A stretch of 64,000 nucleotides of DNA from Marinobacterium rhizophilum DSM 18822 (GTDB lineage Bacteria > Pseudomonadota > Gammaproteobacteria > Pseudomonadales > Balneatricaceae), in assembly GCF_000378045.1 (NCBI RefSeq), contig NZ_KB899108.1, forward strand, positions 47,770-111,769. The letters run 5' to 3'. This document shows, piece after piece, positions 8,039-16,826 of the stretch. Numbering within the stretch: position 1 is the stretch's first letter; each line of letters starts with the position of its first letter. The position numbers and the translations under genes are program-made. The notes below the pieces were generated by a model that saw nothing but the letters and a program-made list of their open reading frames with translations, ran no database searches and was not told the DNA's origin.

Positions 8039-9250
8039 TTACTTCTCGCCGGGGTGCTTGAGGCAGTTTTCAACGTTCCAGCTGTACAGCCATTCGATGG
8101 CGTCGTAGAAGCGCTCCTGGCTGCGGCCGGCCCATAGGGCGTTGCGGACCTGACGCTCGACACCCTTGGCGTGGTACAACCGGCCCATTTCGCGGGCGGA
8201 CCAGACGACACGGGCGGTGCGCGGAATACGAATTTCCTCGTACAGACGGAAGGCTTTTTCCAGATCGTTGTCGCAGACCCGGATCGCCTCGCCCAGGGTT
8301 ACGGCATCTTCCAGCGCCATGCAGGCGCCCTGGGCCAAATACTGGGTCATGGGATGCGCGGCATCACCGAGGATGGTGGCACGGCCCTCACCCCAGCTTT
8401 CGACCGGTTCGCGGTCGGCGGTGGCCCAGCGTTTCCAGGACTTGGGCAGCGACAGCAGGCGATGCGGACGCTCGTCGATACCCTGAAAGTAGGACAGCAC
8501 CTCTTCCTGGCTGCCTTCGCGCACGCCCCACTCTTCTTCCTCGCGGCTGTGAAAGGTCACCACCAGGTTGTACTGTTCGCCGCCACGCAGCGGGTAATGC
8601 ACCAGGTGGCAGCGCGGACCGGCCCAGAGTACCGGCGAGTTGATGCGCAAATCTTCCGGCATTTCCTCGGCTTCAACCACGGCGCGGTAAACGACGTGAC
8701 CGGTGACACGGGGGGCGTCGCCAACCAGCTGTTCGCGCACCACCGACTTGACGCCGTCGCAGCCCACCAGGGCATCGGCCTTGAACTGGTTGCCGTTGGT
8801 GTCGGTAACGACCACACCGTCGTCGTTGATCTCGACATTGTCGATTCGGGTCGAGGTGTGGAAGCTGATCAGCGGATGCTCTTGCACCGCTTCCAGGATC
8901 GACAGGTGAATGTCGGCACGGTGAATAACGCCGTACGGGTTGCCGAAACGCTTGCGGAACGACTCACCGACATCAATGCGACCCACTTCGCTGGCATCAA
9001 CCGCATCCATCATCACCAGGTGATCGGTGAACACGGAGCGGTTACGCGCGGCCTCGCCGACGCCCAGCGCATCGAGGGCGGAATAGGCATTGGGCCCCAG
9101 CTGAATGCCGGCACCGATTTCGGCGATCTTGTCGGCCTGTTCCAGCAGCTGAACTTCAATTCCCTGACGGGTCAGAGACATGGCGGCAGCCAGGCCACCG
9201 ATGCCACCACCGACGACGATCACTTTTTGCTGTGCGTTGTTGTTGTTCAT
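8039..9250 (-). CDS. 3-hydroxybenzoate 6-monooxygenase (FAD-dependent)
   Basis: Class A flavoprotein hydroxylase of 403 residues. The FAD site VVGGGIGGLAAAMSL is near residue 12, the DG motif VGCDGVKSVVREQL is in the middle, and the second flavin motif GDAAHPMTQYLAQGACMALEDA is near residue 300. This closely resembles MhbM/XlnD-type enzymes that turn 3-hydroxybenzoate into gentisate with NADH and O2. Salicylate 1-hydroxylase is related, but the gentisate ring-cleavage genes downstream argue for the 6-hydroxylase. An acidic HSREEEEWGVREG insert is seen. It lies 47 bases after the isomerase gene. Confidence 0.9.
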   Translation of the reverse strand: MNNNNAQQKVIVVGGGIGGLAAAMSLTRQGIEVQLLEQADKIAEIGAGIQLGPNAYSALDALGVGEAARNRSVFTDHLVMMDAVDASEVGRIDVGESFRKRFGNPYGVIHRADIHLSILEAVQEHPLISFHTSTRIDNVEINDDGVVVTDTNGNQFKADALVGCDGVKSVVREQLVGDAPRVTGHVVYRAVVEAEEMPEDLRINSPVLWAGPRCHLVHYPLRGGEQYNLVVTFHSREEEEWGVREGSQEEVLSYFQGIDERPHRLLSLPKSWKRWATADREPVESWGEGRATILGDAAHPMTQYLAQGACMALEDAVTLGEAIRVCDNDLEKAFRLYEEIRIPRTARVVWSAREMGRLYHAKGVERQVRNALWAGRSQERFYDAIEWLYSWNVENCLKHPGEK

Positions 9251-9297
9251 AGCAGTACTCCGTAAACAAGGTTGTGCTGTCGTAATCAGGGAATCAA

Positions 9298-9939
9298 TCA
9301 GACTTGAAAATCAGGCTGTGCGCTCGGCGCCGCCTGCTCAAAAGCACTCTGGCGCTGGCAGTGCTCGTATACCGCCATGACCCGCGGGTAAGGCGCCATG
9401 TCAAAGCCCATGCGCAGCACATTGGCCACCTGGGGCACCAGGCAGACATCGGCCAGGGTCGGTGTCTGGCCGAAGCAGTAAGGCGCATCGCCGTAGCGCT
9501 GCAGCAGGGTTTCCAGCGCATTGAAGCCTTCGCGGGCCCAGTGGGCATACCAGGCGTCTTTCTGGGCATCGGTCACACCCAGTTCGTTCTTCAGGTAACC
9601 CAGCACCCGCAGGTTGTTCAGCGGATGCATGTCACAGGCAATACCGTTGGCCACTTCCAGCACCCGGGCACGCAGCTCAGGTTCTTCAGGGATCAGGCGG
9701 GGCTCCGGAAAGCGGGCATCCAGATAATCGATAATGGCCACAGACTGGCTCAGCGTGGTGCCGTTATCGTCGACCAGCAGCGGCACGCCCCTGGACGGAT
9801 TCAGCGCCGCGTAATCGGCGAAACGTTGCTCGCCCACACGGATATTGACGCCATGATAAGTGTAGTGAACGTCCTTGAGCGCCAGCGCGATTCGCACGCG
9901 GTAGGACGTCGAGCTGTTAAAGAAACTGTATAGCTGCAT
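9298..9939 (-). CDS. Maleylpyruvate/maleylacetoacetate isomerase (zeta-class GST)
   Basis: About 213 residues with a GST thioredoxin-like N-terminus (MQLYSFFNSSTSYRVRIAL, where SSTSYR takes the place of the usual SSCSxR) and a helical C-terminal domain with QTPTLADVCLVPQVANVLR. It isomerises maleylpyruvate to fumarylpyruvate, probably glutathione-dependent. A longer frame runs to 10098, but the start at 9939 has GAGG in front and matches family length. It is the first gene of the minus-strand operon and faces the LysR gene. The missing Cys in the SSCS-type motif is worth noting; Ser is the usual key residue. Confidence 0.88.
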   Translation of the reverse strand: MQLYSFFNSSTSYRVRIALALKDVHYTYHGVNIRVGEQRFADYAALNPSRGVPLLVDDNGTTLSQSVAIIDYLDARFPEPRLIPEEPELRARVLEVANGIACDMHPLNNLRVLGYLKNELGVTDAQKDAWYAHWAREGFNALETLLQRYGDAPYCFGQTPTLADVCLVPQVANVLRMGFDMAPYPRVMAVYEHCQRQSAFEQAAPSAQPDFQV

Positions 9940-10122
9940 CAAACCAACCTCTTGTTTTAGCGGTACCCGGCCTGTCGACGACAGAAGCCTCAGCCAGTCT
10001 GTCAACGACCGTTGGTGAGCGATGTCGTTGTGATGACCTTGTGTGGAGTGATTATTGACCAGACGCCCCATAGTGAATAATGATATGTTGCGATACATCC
10101 ATACTATTTAGGGTATACCTCG
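9940..10122. promoter_or_regulatory. Divergent promoter region between gentisate operon and LysR gene
   Basis: The 183-base gap separates the two divergent genes, as is usual for LysR-controlled operons. An imperfect dyad, GATATGTTGCGATACATC at 10081-10098 (12 of 18 positions symmetric), is a plausible LysR site near the regulator start. Promoter boxes were not assigned with confidence. Confidence 0.45.
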
Positions 10123-11040
10123 ATGAACTGGACCCGGCGTCTTCGGCTCAACCACCTGCACCTGCTGATTACCCTGCACGAAACCGGCAGCCTGAGTGAC
10201 GCCGCCCGGGCGTCGCATAGCACCCAGCCGGGGCTGTCGAAATGGCTCAGGGAACTGGAAGAGGATGTCGGCGGGCCGCTGTTCGAGCGCCATGCGCGCG
10301 GGCTCACCGCCACGCCCATGGGCTTGCTGCTGATCGGCCATGCCAGGCGCATGGTGACCGAAATGTCCCGCGCCCAGCACAATCTGGAAGCCCTGCAGGA
10401 AGGCAGCTCGCGCACCTTTGCCGTGGGCACGTCGCCGGCCTCGGCCCCCAGCTTCGTACCGGCAGCCATCATGAAATTCCTTGAACGTCATCCCAAGGCA
10501 CGCATGGAACTGCAGGAAAGCACCATGAACGATCTGCTGGAAAAGCTGCAGCTGGGCAAGCTGGATCTGGTGGTCGGACGGCTGGACAATTACCAGCCGC
10601 AGCCAAACCTGCGCAGCGAACGGCTTTATGACGAGCCACTGCGCATCATGGCCCGCCCCGACCATCCGCTGGCCAAGCGCCGCAACCTTGGCTGGGAGGA
10701 TGTTTATGCCTACGACTGGATCGTATGGCCTCGCGGCACCCCCATTCGCAGCAAACTGGAGGTGGCACTGACCCGCGCAGGCCTCAAGCCGCCGCCCTAC
10801 CGGGTGGAGTCTTCCTCGCAGGTGGGCAACCTCTGGCTGCTGCAGTACAGCGACATGCTGGCGGTGGGATCGGAACGGGTGGCGCGGCATTTCACCGGCC
10901 GCGGCCTGGTGGTGCCGCTGGATATCAAAATCGATACGGTGGAGGGTTTTGTCGGCATGTGCTGGCGCGACGAGGCCAGCGAGGACAGCGCGATCAACGA
11001 CCTGCTGGAATGCTTTCGAAGCTCCAGGTCGATTGACTGA
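10123..11040 (+). CDS. LysR-family regulator of the 3-hydroxybenzoate/gentisate operon
   Basis: 305 residues with a winged helix-turn-helix at residues 6-65 (LHLLITLHETGSLSDAARASHSTQPGLSKWLRELE) and a LysR substrate domain from about residue 95 (FAVGTSPASAPSFVPAA). The TQPGLSKWLRELEEDVG form resembles the GbpR/CbbR-like branch. It is transcribed away from the gentisate operon and most likely activates it with an aromatic acid as inducer, which is inference from position. The N-terminus is well placed; the ATG follows a TATACCTCG stretch without a strong ribosome site. Confidence 0.88.
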   Translation: MNWTRRLRLNHLHLLITLHETGSLSDAARASHSTQPGLSKWLRELEEDVGGPLFERHARGLTATPMGLLLIGHARRMVTEMSRAQHNLEALQEGSSRTFAVGTSPASAPSFVPAAIMKFLERHPKARMELQESTMNDLLEKLQLGKLDLVVGRLDNYQPQPNLRSERLYDEPLRIMARPDHPLAKRRNLGWEDVYAYDWIVWPRGTPIRSKLEVALTRAGLKPPPYRVESSSQVGNLWLLQYSDMLAVGSERVARHFTGRGLVVPLDIKIDTVEGFVGMCWRDEASEDSAINDLLECFRSSRSID

Positions 11041-11052
11041 CCCTGCCAGGTT

Positions 11053-11072
11053 TTTGCCGGAACCCCGGCAAA
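11053..11072 (+). terminator. Stem-loop just after the LysR gene
   Basis: TTTGCCGG at 11053-11060 pairs with CCGGCAAA at 11065-11072 around AACC, 12 bases past the stop codon. No T run follows, so termination is uncertain. Confidence 0.4.
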
Positions 11073-11119
11073 CGGCTGGTCTCGGAACGTACCGATACCT
11101 AGGCCCTGCCCAGATGGAC

Positions 11120-11390
11120 TGTTGAATATGCGCGGCTTTGAATTCGAGCAGTCGTTCCCGTTGACGCAAATAGGCACGCAATGCCGCAATGTCCTGATGG
11201 GGGCGGAAACTGGCGCGGAGCAAGCCAAAATGATGCAGCCACTGAGCGTCGTTGATATCCGTCTTGCGGCTCGGAGCATTATTCGCGTCGCGAGCGTTGA
11301 CCAGATAGCCCTCAAAGCCATGGCGCTCCAGAATTTCAAAAGCGGGTATCCAGTATATGCGTTACAGCGCCATCAGTTCCGGATCCACAG
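11120..11390 (-). pseudogene. IS110-family transposase fragment
   Basis: Read on the minus strand, the bases give YWIPAFEILERHGFEGYLVNAR, then APSRKTDINDAQWLHHFGLL and FRPHQDIAALRAYLRQRERL, the internal DEDD-domain part of IS110/IS1111-type transposases. The frame stops being IS110-like after AHIQQ near 11120, and an in-frame TAA lies just before YWIP near 11365. Both ends of the protein are missing. The fragment is spliced directly onto IS3 debris to its right. Confidence 0.8.
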
Positions 11391-11399
11391 CAGTCCCTG

Positions 11400-11700
11400 G
11401 GCCATGTTTTTAGTTCTTGGGTGCGTTGCTGTTCTGGTATAACCGCTTTGGCTTTGGACATAGTGCCGCCCCTCTCACCCTGAAGTTCCTGAACCCAAGA
11501 GCGTAGCGCTGTGCCACTCACCCGCAGTGGGCGGCAGGGCAGGCCTCGGCAATGGAATATCCCTGATCCAAAACGAGACAGGCAGCCTCGTGCTTGAACT
11601 CAGTTGAAAACAATCGACGTTGTCTTGTCATAGAACACCTCATCTGCGGTGGAGAATGTACCAACTAAATCAGTGTCCGAAATCAGTGTCCCACTACATA
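11400..11700 (-). pseudogene. IS3-family orfA fragment with left inverted repeat
   Basis: From an ATG at 11631 on the minus strand the frame reads MTRQRRLFSTEFKHEAACLV then DQGYSIAEAC, the helix-turn-helix start of IS3 OrfA. After a one-base slip near 11520 the neighbouring frame continues SGTALRSWVQELQGERGG and PEQQRTQELK, the usual OrfA continuation, and then breaks at about 11400. The bases at 11650-11700 (AGTGTCCGAAATCAGTGTCCCACTACA) resemble an IS3 end. The gene is frameshifted and truncated. Confidence 0.75.
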
Positions 11701-11797
11701 TTGGTCCGTTTTTTTAAAGGAGCTAGGGAGGGCAACCTTGAATCGCTCCTCCCCTTATTTGCACCTTAAGCTCCAAAAAATTGAGAGTCACCGGACC

Positions 11798-13312
11798 CTA
11801 TAGATCTTCCCTGCCCGCATCCTGCGCCAGATTCGACGTTGGAACGCGATGAAATTCATCTGTGGCCCCGTCATAGCTCCAGCTATAGCCCACACTGGTC
11901 GCCAGATAGTTGTCGCCATTGAGGGTAACGACCTCTTCCTGCCGATAACGCGGCAATACCCAGAGCTTCATCAGCACGTAATAGAGCACCATGCCAGCGA
12001 CGAAACCGACCACAAATGCCCAACTGCCGGAGAAAAACGCCAGCCCGCCGGCGGCCAGCCAGGCAACAATGCCGGCCAGGTTAAATCCCTGGCTATAGCG
12101 GAACTGACCGTCTACACGGTAGAGGTCCGGTACATTGAGTCGACGACCACGGATCAGGTAATAATCGGCGATCATGATGCCGCCGATGGCCGACAGGAAC
12201 GCACCGTACGAGAACAGGAAGGCAAACAGGTTATCCAGAATGGCCCACGGCATGGCCAGGGTGCCAACGATACCGGCGATCGCCACTGCCACCGAATACT
12301 TGATGTGCGGCGCACCGGCGTTGACGAAGGTCAGCGCCGCCGGAATCAGGTTGGCGGCGTTATTGGTGGACCACTGAGCCAGCAGCACCAACGCCAGCAG
12401 TACCACCAGGCTGAAGCCTTCGCTCTGTCCCTGGATAACCGTGACCGGGTTCCAGTCGCCAGCGGCGATAAAAGACGCCGCGCCGATGACGGCGATCCAG
12501 GTTTGGGTCAGCGGCAGCGCCAGTAGCTGGGCAGCGAAGATGTTCTTGTTACGGCGCACGAAACTTCGGGCCCCCGACTCGGTTTTGACGAAGCGGGTGA
12601 TGTTGGGAATGTCGATGGCCAGTGTTGACCAGAAGGCGACGTTGGCCAGGAACAGCGTCAGCGGCTGGATATCTTCCTGACCGACAAAGGTCCAGATGTT
12701 GACGCCGTTGGTTTCGGCCAGCACGTCGAGGGTGAAGTACATCCAGGTCGAAATGGCGATGATCGCCGGTGCAGCAATAGACGCCAGTACCTCGACGGCC
12801 CGAATGCCGAGCGCAGTGTTGCCAATCTGTACCACGGCAAACACCGCGTACCAGACCGGCCAGCTATCAAAACCGGTGAGGTATTCGACGATACCGTTCA
12901 GCGCCAGAGCCCCAAGATAGGTCTGGATACCGAACCAGATCGCCGCGATCACCCCACGGAAAAGCGACGGCAGATGGGTGCCATAGATACCAAAAGGTGC
13001 ACGCAGGTAGACGGCAAATGACAGGCCGTGCTCGGTGCCAATGTCTGCCGTCAGCGTCATCAACACTGCCAGTACCAGGTTAGCAGCCAGGATGATGGCC
13101 ACCACCTGCGGCAACGGAAGACCGGCGACGCCACTAGCGCCAAGCTGGAAGGTCGCGATGATTACAGCAATACCGATCCAGATCCAGACAAATCCCAACG
13201 CGCTGATCGGGCGTTGTCTGATGTTGACCGGCAGGATGGATTCTTCGAGCAAATGGTTAACGGCGGCTTTCTCTAGACGAGTGTTTACCGCCGATGTCGT
13301 ATCGGAACTCAT
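11798..13312 (-). CDS. NCS1-family nucleobase/hydantoin permease
   Basis: 504-residue inner-membrane transporter with about 12 hydrophobic segments, of the nucleobase:cation symporter-1 family. Typical marks are GIAVIIATFQLGASGVAGL in helix 1, IGTEHGLSFAVYLRAPFGIYG, and IDIPNITRFVKTE in mid-protein. The C-terminal half holds MIADYYLIRGRRLNVPDLY, a strong NCS1 signature. Downstream of hyuA/hyuB it probably imports hydantoin, allantoin, 5-oxoproline or a similar ring compound; the exact substrate is not visible. It follows hyuB by 59 bases. Confidence 0.88.
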   Translation of the reverse strand: MSSDTTSAVNTRLEKAAVNHLLEESILPVNIRQRPISALGFVWIWIGIAVIIATFQLGASGVAGLPLPQVVAIILAANLVLAVLMTLTADIGTEHGLSFAVYLRAPFGIYGTHLPSLFRGVIAAIWFGIQTYLGALALNGIVEYLTGFDSWPVWYAVFAVVQIGNTALGIRAVEVLASIAAPAIIAISTWMYFTLDVLAETNGVNIWTFVGQEDIQPLTLFLANVAFWSTLAIDIPNITRFVKTESGARSFVRRNKNIFAAQLLALPLTQTWIAVIGAASFIAAGDWNPVTVIQGQSEGFSLVVLLALVLLAQWSTNNAANLIPAALTFVNAGAPHIKYSVAVAIAGIVGTLAMPWAILDNLFAFLFSYGAFLSAIGGIMIADYYLIRGRRLNVPDLYRVDGQFRYSQGFNLAGIVAWLAAGGLAFFSGSWAFVVGFVAGMVLYYVLMKLWVLPRYRQEEVVTLNGDNYLATSVGYSWSYDGATDEFHRVPTSNLAQDAGREDL

Positions 13313-13371
13313 GATGTTTATCCCCTGATTTATGTAAGGGAGCGCAGACCGCTCCCGAAGTCAGTACCTTG

Positions 13372-15150
13372 TCAGGATGCTGGAGTACGACGCCCACGCA
13401 GCTCTGCGCGCTGGACTGCCGTTGCATCCCGGTCAATCGTCAGAGCATCGTCGAGCACGACGCCATAGACGTCCCGCGCATGCTCAAGCGTGCAGAAGTC
13501 ATCCAGCACATCCTCGCGTACTTGTTCGGCTGTGCGTTCCAGCGGATCACCATAGCCACCGCCGCAGGGCGAGTAGTAAGCCATCACGTCGCCGGCCTGA
13601 GTGGCATGGCCAGAGAATTTCGACGGCATCAGGGTAAGTTCTTCAGGCGTTGCCTGGTTGTAGATTTCTGTACGCCCGACCACGCCATCGGTCCCACCGA
13701 AAATCCCCCAGGGCACGTCGTAATGCCGTTCGCTCTCGTGGGTGATAAAGCCCGGTGTCAGCACCCGTTGCGCCTTAACCACACCAATGCCGCCACGGTG
13801 CTTGCCGGCGCCGGGCATGACATCGTCACGCAACTCGTAACGATCGCAGATCATCGGCAGATGCATACCGAGGTCCTCGATCGGGTTATTGCGGGTGTTA
13901 GCCATCAGGTTATCGATGCTGTCCGGGCCGTCGGATCGAGGCCGCCCACCGTACGCCCCTTCATTGACCTCGAGGAATACCCAGTAATCGCCGTTCTCCT
14001 TGAGGCCGGAATAGGAAGCAAAAGAGATCGACGCTGAGCTGCCTGCGATGATGCGATCCGGCAATACCGGTGCCAGGGCGCGGATAATCAGGTCAATCAT
14101 GCGGTTGCACTGGGTAAACCGCGCTTCAGCCGCAGCCGGGAAGATAGGGTTGAAGATCGAGCCCTCGGGCGCAATTACCTTGATCGGCTTGAACGAGCCT
14201 TCGTTGGACGGTACGGGCGTCTCGGTCGTATAGCTGTCCAGCAGAATTTTGCGAAAGGCAGCATAGGCCGCGACCTTGCAGGAACCTTCAAACGGCACGT
14301 TGTAGGCCGTGGGCGTCTGATCAGCCGAACCGGTCAGATCCACCGTCACGGAGTCGCCTTCCACCTTCACGGTCACAACGATCGGTAAACGCGTCTCGCG
14401 ATTGCGGCCATCGTCGTCGAGGAAGCCCTCTGCGCGGTATTCGCCATCGGGAATCTCGGCAATGCGCTGGCGCAGCATGGTTTCGGAGTAATCGATCAGC
14501 TGACCGATAGCAGCGAAGGTGATTTCCCGGCCGTAACGTTCAAGCAGCTCCTTGAAGCGCTTCACGCCGAGCTGGGCCGACGCCACCTGGGCTTCGATAT
14601 CGCGCAGCAGCTGGTTCGAGGTCCGGCTGTTATGGACAAACATCTGCGCAAGACCTTCATTGCGCTTGCCCTTTTCATACAGCTTCAGGCCGGCCATCAG
14701 CATACCCTCGGCATAGACATCGCCAACATCGATGATCAGCCCCGGCGTTGCAGCACCGATATCAATATGATGCGCCGTGTTACCGGAGAAAGCGATCAGC
14801 TCCCCCTCGTGGAAGATCGGAATGATCACTGCCAAATCCGGGCTATGGCTGGAGCCGTAGTAGGGATGGTTGTGTACCACCACATCGCCTTCGTGCCACT
14901 CTCCCCCCTGCAGGGTCTTTTCGATGCCACGCAGGTACGCCGGAATCGAACCGATATGCATCGGCGTCGACTCGGATTCACAAATTGTCTGGTAATTCAG
15001 GTCGAACAGGCCAGCGCCCAAATCCTGCGATTCACGAATGATCGAGGAAAAGGACATTCGGTAAAGCACATGCCCCATCTCTTCGGCGATGGTGTCGAGT
15101 GCGCCACTGATTACCTGTAGCGTAATCGGATCCACTTTTTTGTTGCTCAT
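13372..15150 (-). CDS. hyuB: Hydantoinase B/oxoprolinase family protein (HyuB)
   Basis: 592 residues, the usual size for the HyuB/HydB subunit. The start MSNKKVDPITLQVISGALDTIAEEMG is diagnostic, followed by SFSSIIRESQDLGAGLFD, VHNHPYYGSSHSPDLAVI and FSGNTAHHIDIGA. The C-terminal part has GYGDPLERTAEQVREDVLDD. With HyuA it forms an ATP-dependent hydrolase of hydantoins, oxoproline or N-methylhydantoin; it could also belong to an acetone carboxylase-like branch. The start at 15150 has GAGAGAG in front; a longer frame to 15219 overlaps hyuA. Its partner HyuA is truncated, so the enzyme is probably inactive unless another HyuA exists. Confidence 0.9.
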   Translation of the reverse strand: MSNKKVDPITLQVISGALDTIAEEMGHVLYRMSFSSIIRESQDLGAGLFDLNYQTICESESTPMHIGSIPAYLRGIEKTLQGGEWHEGDVVVHNHPYYGSSHSPDLAVIIPIFHEGELIAFSGNTAHHIDIGAATPGLIIDVGDVYAEGMLMAGLKLYEKGKRNEGLAQMFVHNSRTSNQLLRDIEAQVASAQLGVKRFKELLERYGREITFAAIGQLIDYSETMLRQRIAEIPDGEYRAEGFLDDDGRNRETRLPIVVTVKVEGDSVTVDLTGSADQTPTAYNVPFEGSCKVAAYAAFRKILLDSYTTETPVPSNEGSFKPIKVIAPEGSIFNPIFPAAAEARFTQCNRMIDLIIRALAPVLPDRIIAGSSASISFASYSGLKENGDYWVFLEVNEGAYGGRPRSDGPDSIDNLMANTRNNPIEDLGMHLPMICDRYELRDDVMPGAGKHRGGIGVVKAQRVLTPGFITHESERHYDVPWGIFGGTDGVVGRTEIYNQATPEELTLMPSKFSGHATQAGDVMAYYSPCGGGYGDPLERTAEQVREDVLDDFCTLEHARDVYGVVLDDALTIDRDATAVQRAELRGRRTPAS

Positions 15151-15167
15151 GGCTTTTGCTCTCTCGC

Positions 15168-15690
15168 TTACTGTTTGGAGATGATGACATTGCCGTGGGG
15201 CGTCACTTTCGCGATCCACCCAGGCGGCACCATTGAGGTGGAGTCATGCTGCATCAGCATCGCCGGCCCTTCGATCACCGCGTTGGCACGCAGCTTGGTC
15301 CGGTCGTAACGCGGAGTTATAAGGGCCACGCCGTCGTCGAACACCGTTTCGCGCTCGTAGAGCCGCGCCTCGTCGATATCGTCTGACCGCCCAGCTTCCA
15401 GCGGCGCCCATACCAGCTTTTGCGACTGAGCGTTGCCAATTACCCGCAGCGTTACCAACTCGACCACAGCATCACGGAAGTCGTAGCCATAATCCTGCTT
15501 ATGCTGACAATGGAAAGATTCGATGACCTGCTTCACCGCCGCATGATCGATGGGCCCTACCGGGAACTCGGCGCGCAGTTCAAAGCCCTGGCCGTAGTAA
15601 CGGCATTCAGCAATCCGGGTAATGCACATCTGCTCCGGCGCCACGTCATCAACATCGACGCGCTGTTCATCAAGTATGCCCAGCATTACT
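15168..15690 (-). pseudogene. hyuA: Hydantoinase A/oxoprolinase (HyuA), C-terminal fragment
   Basis: About 174 residues of the HyuA C-terminus remain: CRYYGQGFELRAEFPV, the HQDYGYDF-like phrase HKQDYGYDFRDAVVELV, and the terminal SMVPPGWIAKVTPHGNVIISK. A full HyuA has about 690 residues, so roughly 500 residues including the ATP-binding part are lost. The homologous frame ends at about 15650-15690, where the opposite strand becomes an ICE TraD gene. The cut also removed the operon promoter, so hyuB and the permease may be silent or read from another start. It lies 17 bases before hyuB. Confidence 0.85.
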
Positions 15691-16826
15691 TCGCCAGGAC
15701 CGAGCCTAAGGCGTGGGAAGTCATCGTGCAGATAGAGGCGAGACTCAACGACCGGACGATTCCGCGCAACATGATAGGACGGGAGAAGCGCGTGATTGCA
15801 CTCGAACAATACCTGGGTCAGGTGCGGAACTACGACCCGGTACTCGATGGCTTGCGCTCGGCGGTGCGTTACGACCGCACCTACTTCGACAAGATCGTCG
15901 CCTCCCTGCTGCCGCTACTGGAAAAGCTCACCAGCGGCAAGATCGCCCAGCTGCTGGCACCGAACTACGCGGATCTGACGGACCCAAGGCCGATCTTCGA
16001 CTGGATGCAGATCATCCGTAAGCGCGCCGTGGTTTACGTTGGCCTGGATGCACTGTCTGATGCCGAAGTGGCCGCGGCTGTCGGTAACTCGATGTTCAGT
16101 GACCTGGTGTCGGTCGCCGGGCACATCTACAAGTTCGGTATCGATGATGGCTTGCCTGAAGCCAAGGCCGACGCCAAGGTACCGATCAACGTCCATGCCG
16201 ACGAGTTCAACGAACTCATGGGGGACGAGTTCATCCCGATGATCAACAAAGGCGGCGGCGCCGGTATCCAGGTCACCGCCTACACCCAGACCCTCAGTGA
16301 CATCGAGGCGCGCATCGGCAATCGGGCCAAGGCGGGTCAGGTGGTGGGCAACTTCAATAATCTCTTCATGCTGCGGGTACGCGAGACCGCCACCGCCGAA
16401 TTGCTCACGCGGCAGTTACCCAAGGTCGAGGTTTACACCACAACGGTGGTCAGCGGCGCCACCGACAGTTCGGACATCCATGGTTCGACCGACTTCACCT
16501 CCAACACCCAGGACCGCATCAGCATGTCGAGCGTACCGATGATTGAGCCTTCGCATGTGGTCGGCCTTCCCAAGGGCCAGTGCTTCGCGCTGCTAGAGGG
16601 TGGCAATCTCTGGAAAATCCGCATGCCGTTGCCGGCCCCCGATCCGGACGAGGCCATGCCCGAGGATCTGCAGCAGCTCGCGGGCTACATGCGCCAGCGC
16701 TATACCGAAGCCGGACAGTGGTGGGAGAACCTGGGCGCGCCCGGCTTACAGGATCAACCCTTGCCGGACGACCTGCTCGACGACCCGACCCATGACGACA
16801 CCGGGCAGGCTGAAGCACCGTCATGA
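15663..16826 (+). pseudogene. traD: ICE type IV coupling protein TraD, C-terminal half
   Basis: About 387 residues that match the second half of the conjugative coupling protein of ICEHin1056/PFGI-1-type elements. It runs from FIKYAQHYF through the Walker B-like phrase INVHADEFNELMGDEF to the long stretch ending SSVPMIEPSHVVGLPKG and an acidic tail. The N-terminal half with membrane helices and Walker A is missing; the open frame that continues to 15420 is only antisense to hyuA. Full TraD would pump relaxase-bound DNA into the secretion channel, so this copy cannot work. It overlaps the next ICE gene by four bases. Confidence 0.88.

Noticed and set aside
10108..11223. 371-codon minus-strand frame over the LysR gene
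   Set aside because: Only its first 40 residues are IS110-like; the rest is the antisense shadow of the LysR gene.
15420..15662. N-terminal extension of the TraD frame
   Set aside because: This part is antisense to hyuA; ICE-like sequence begins only near 15663.
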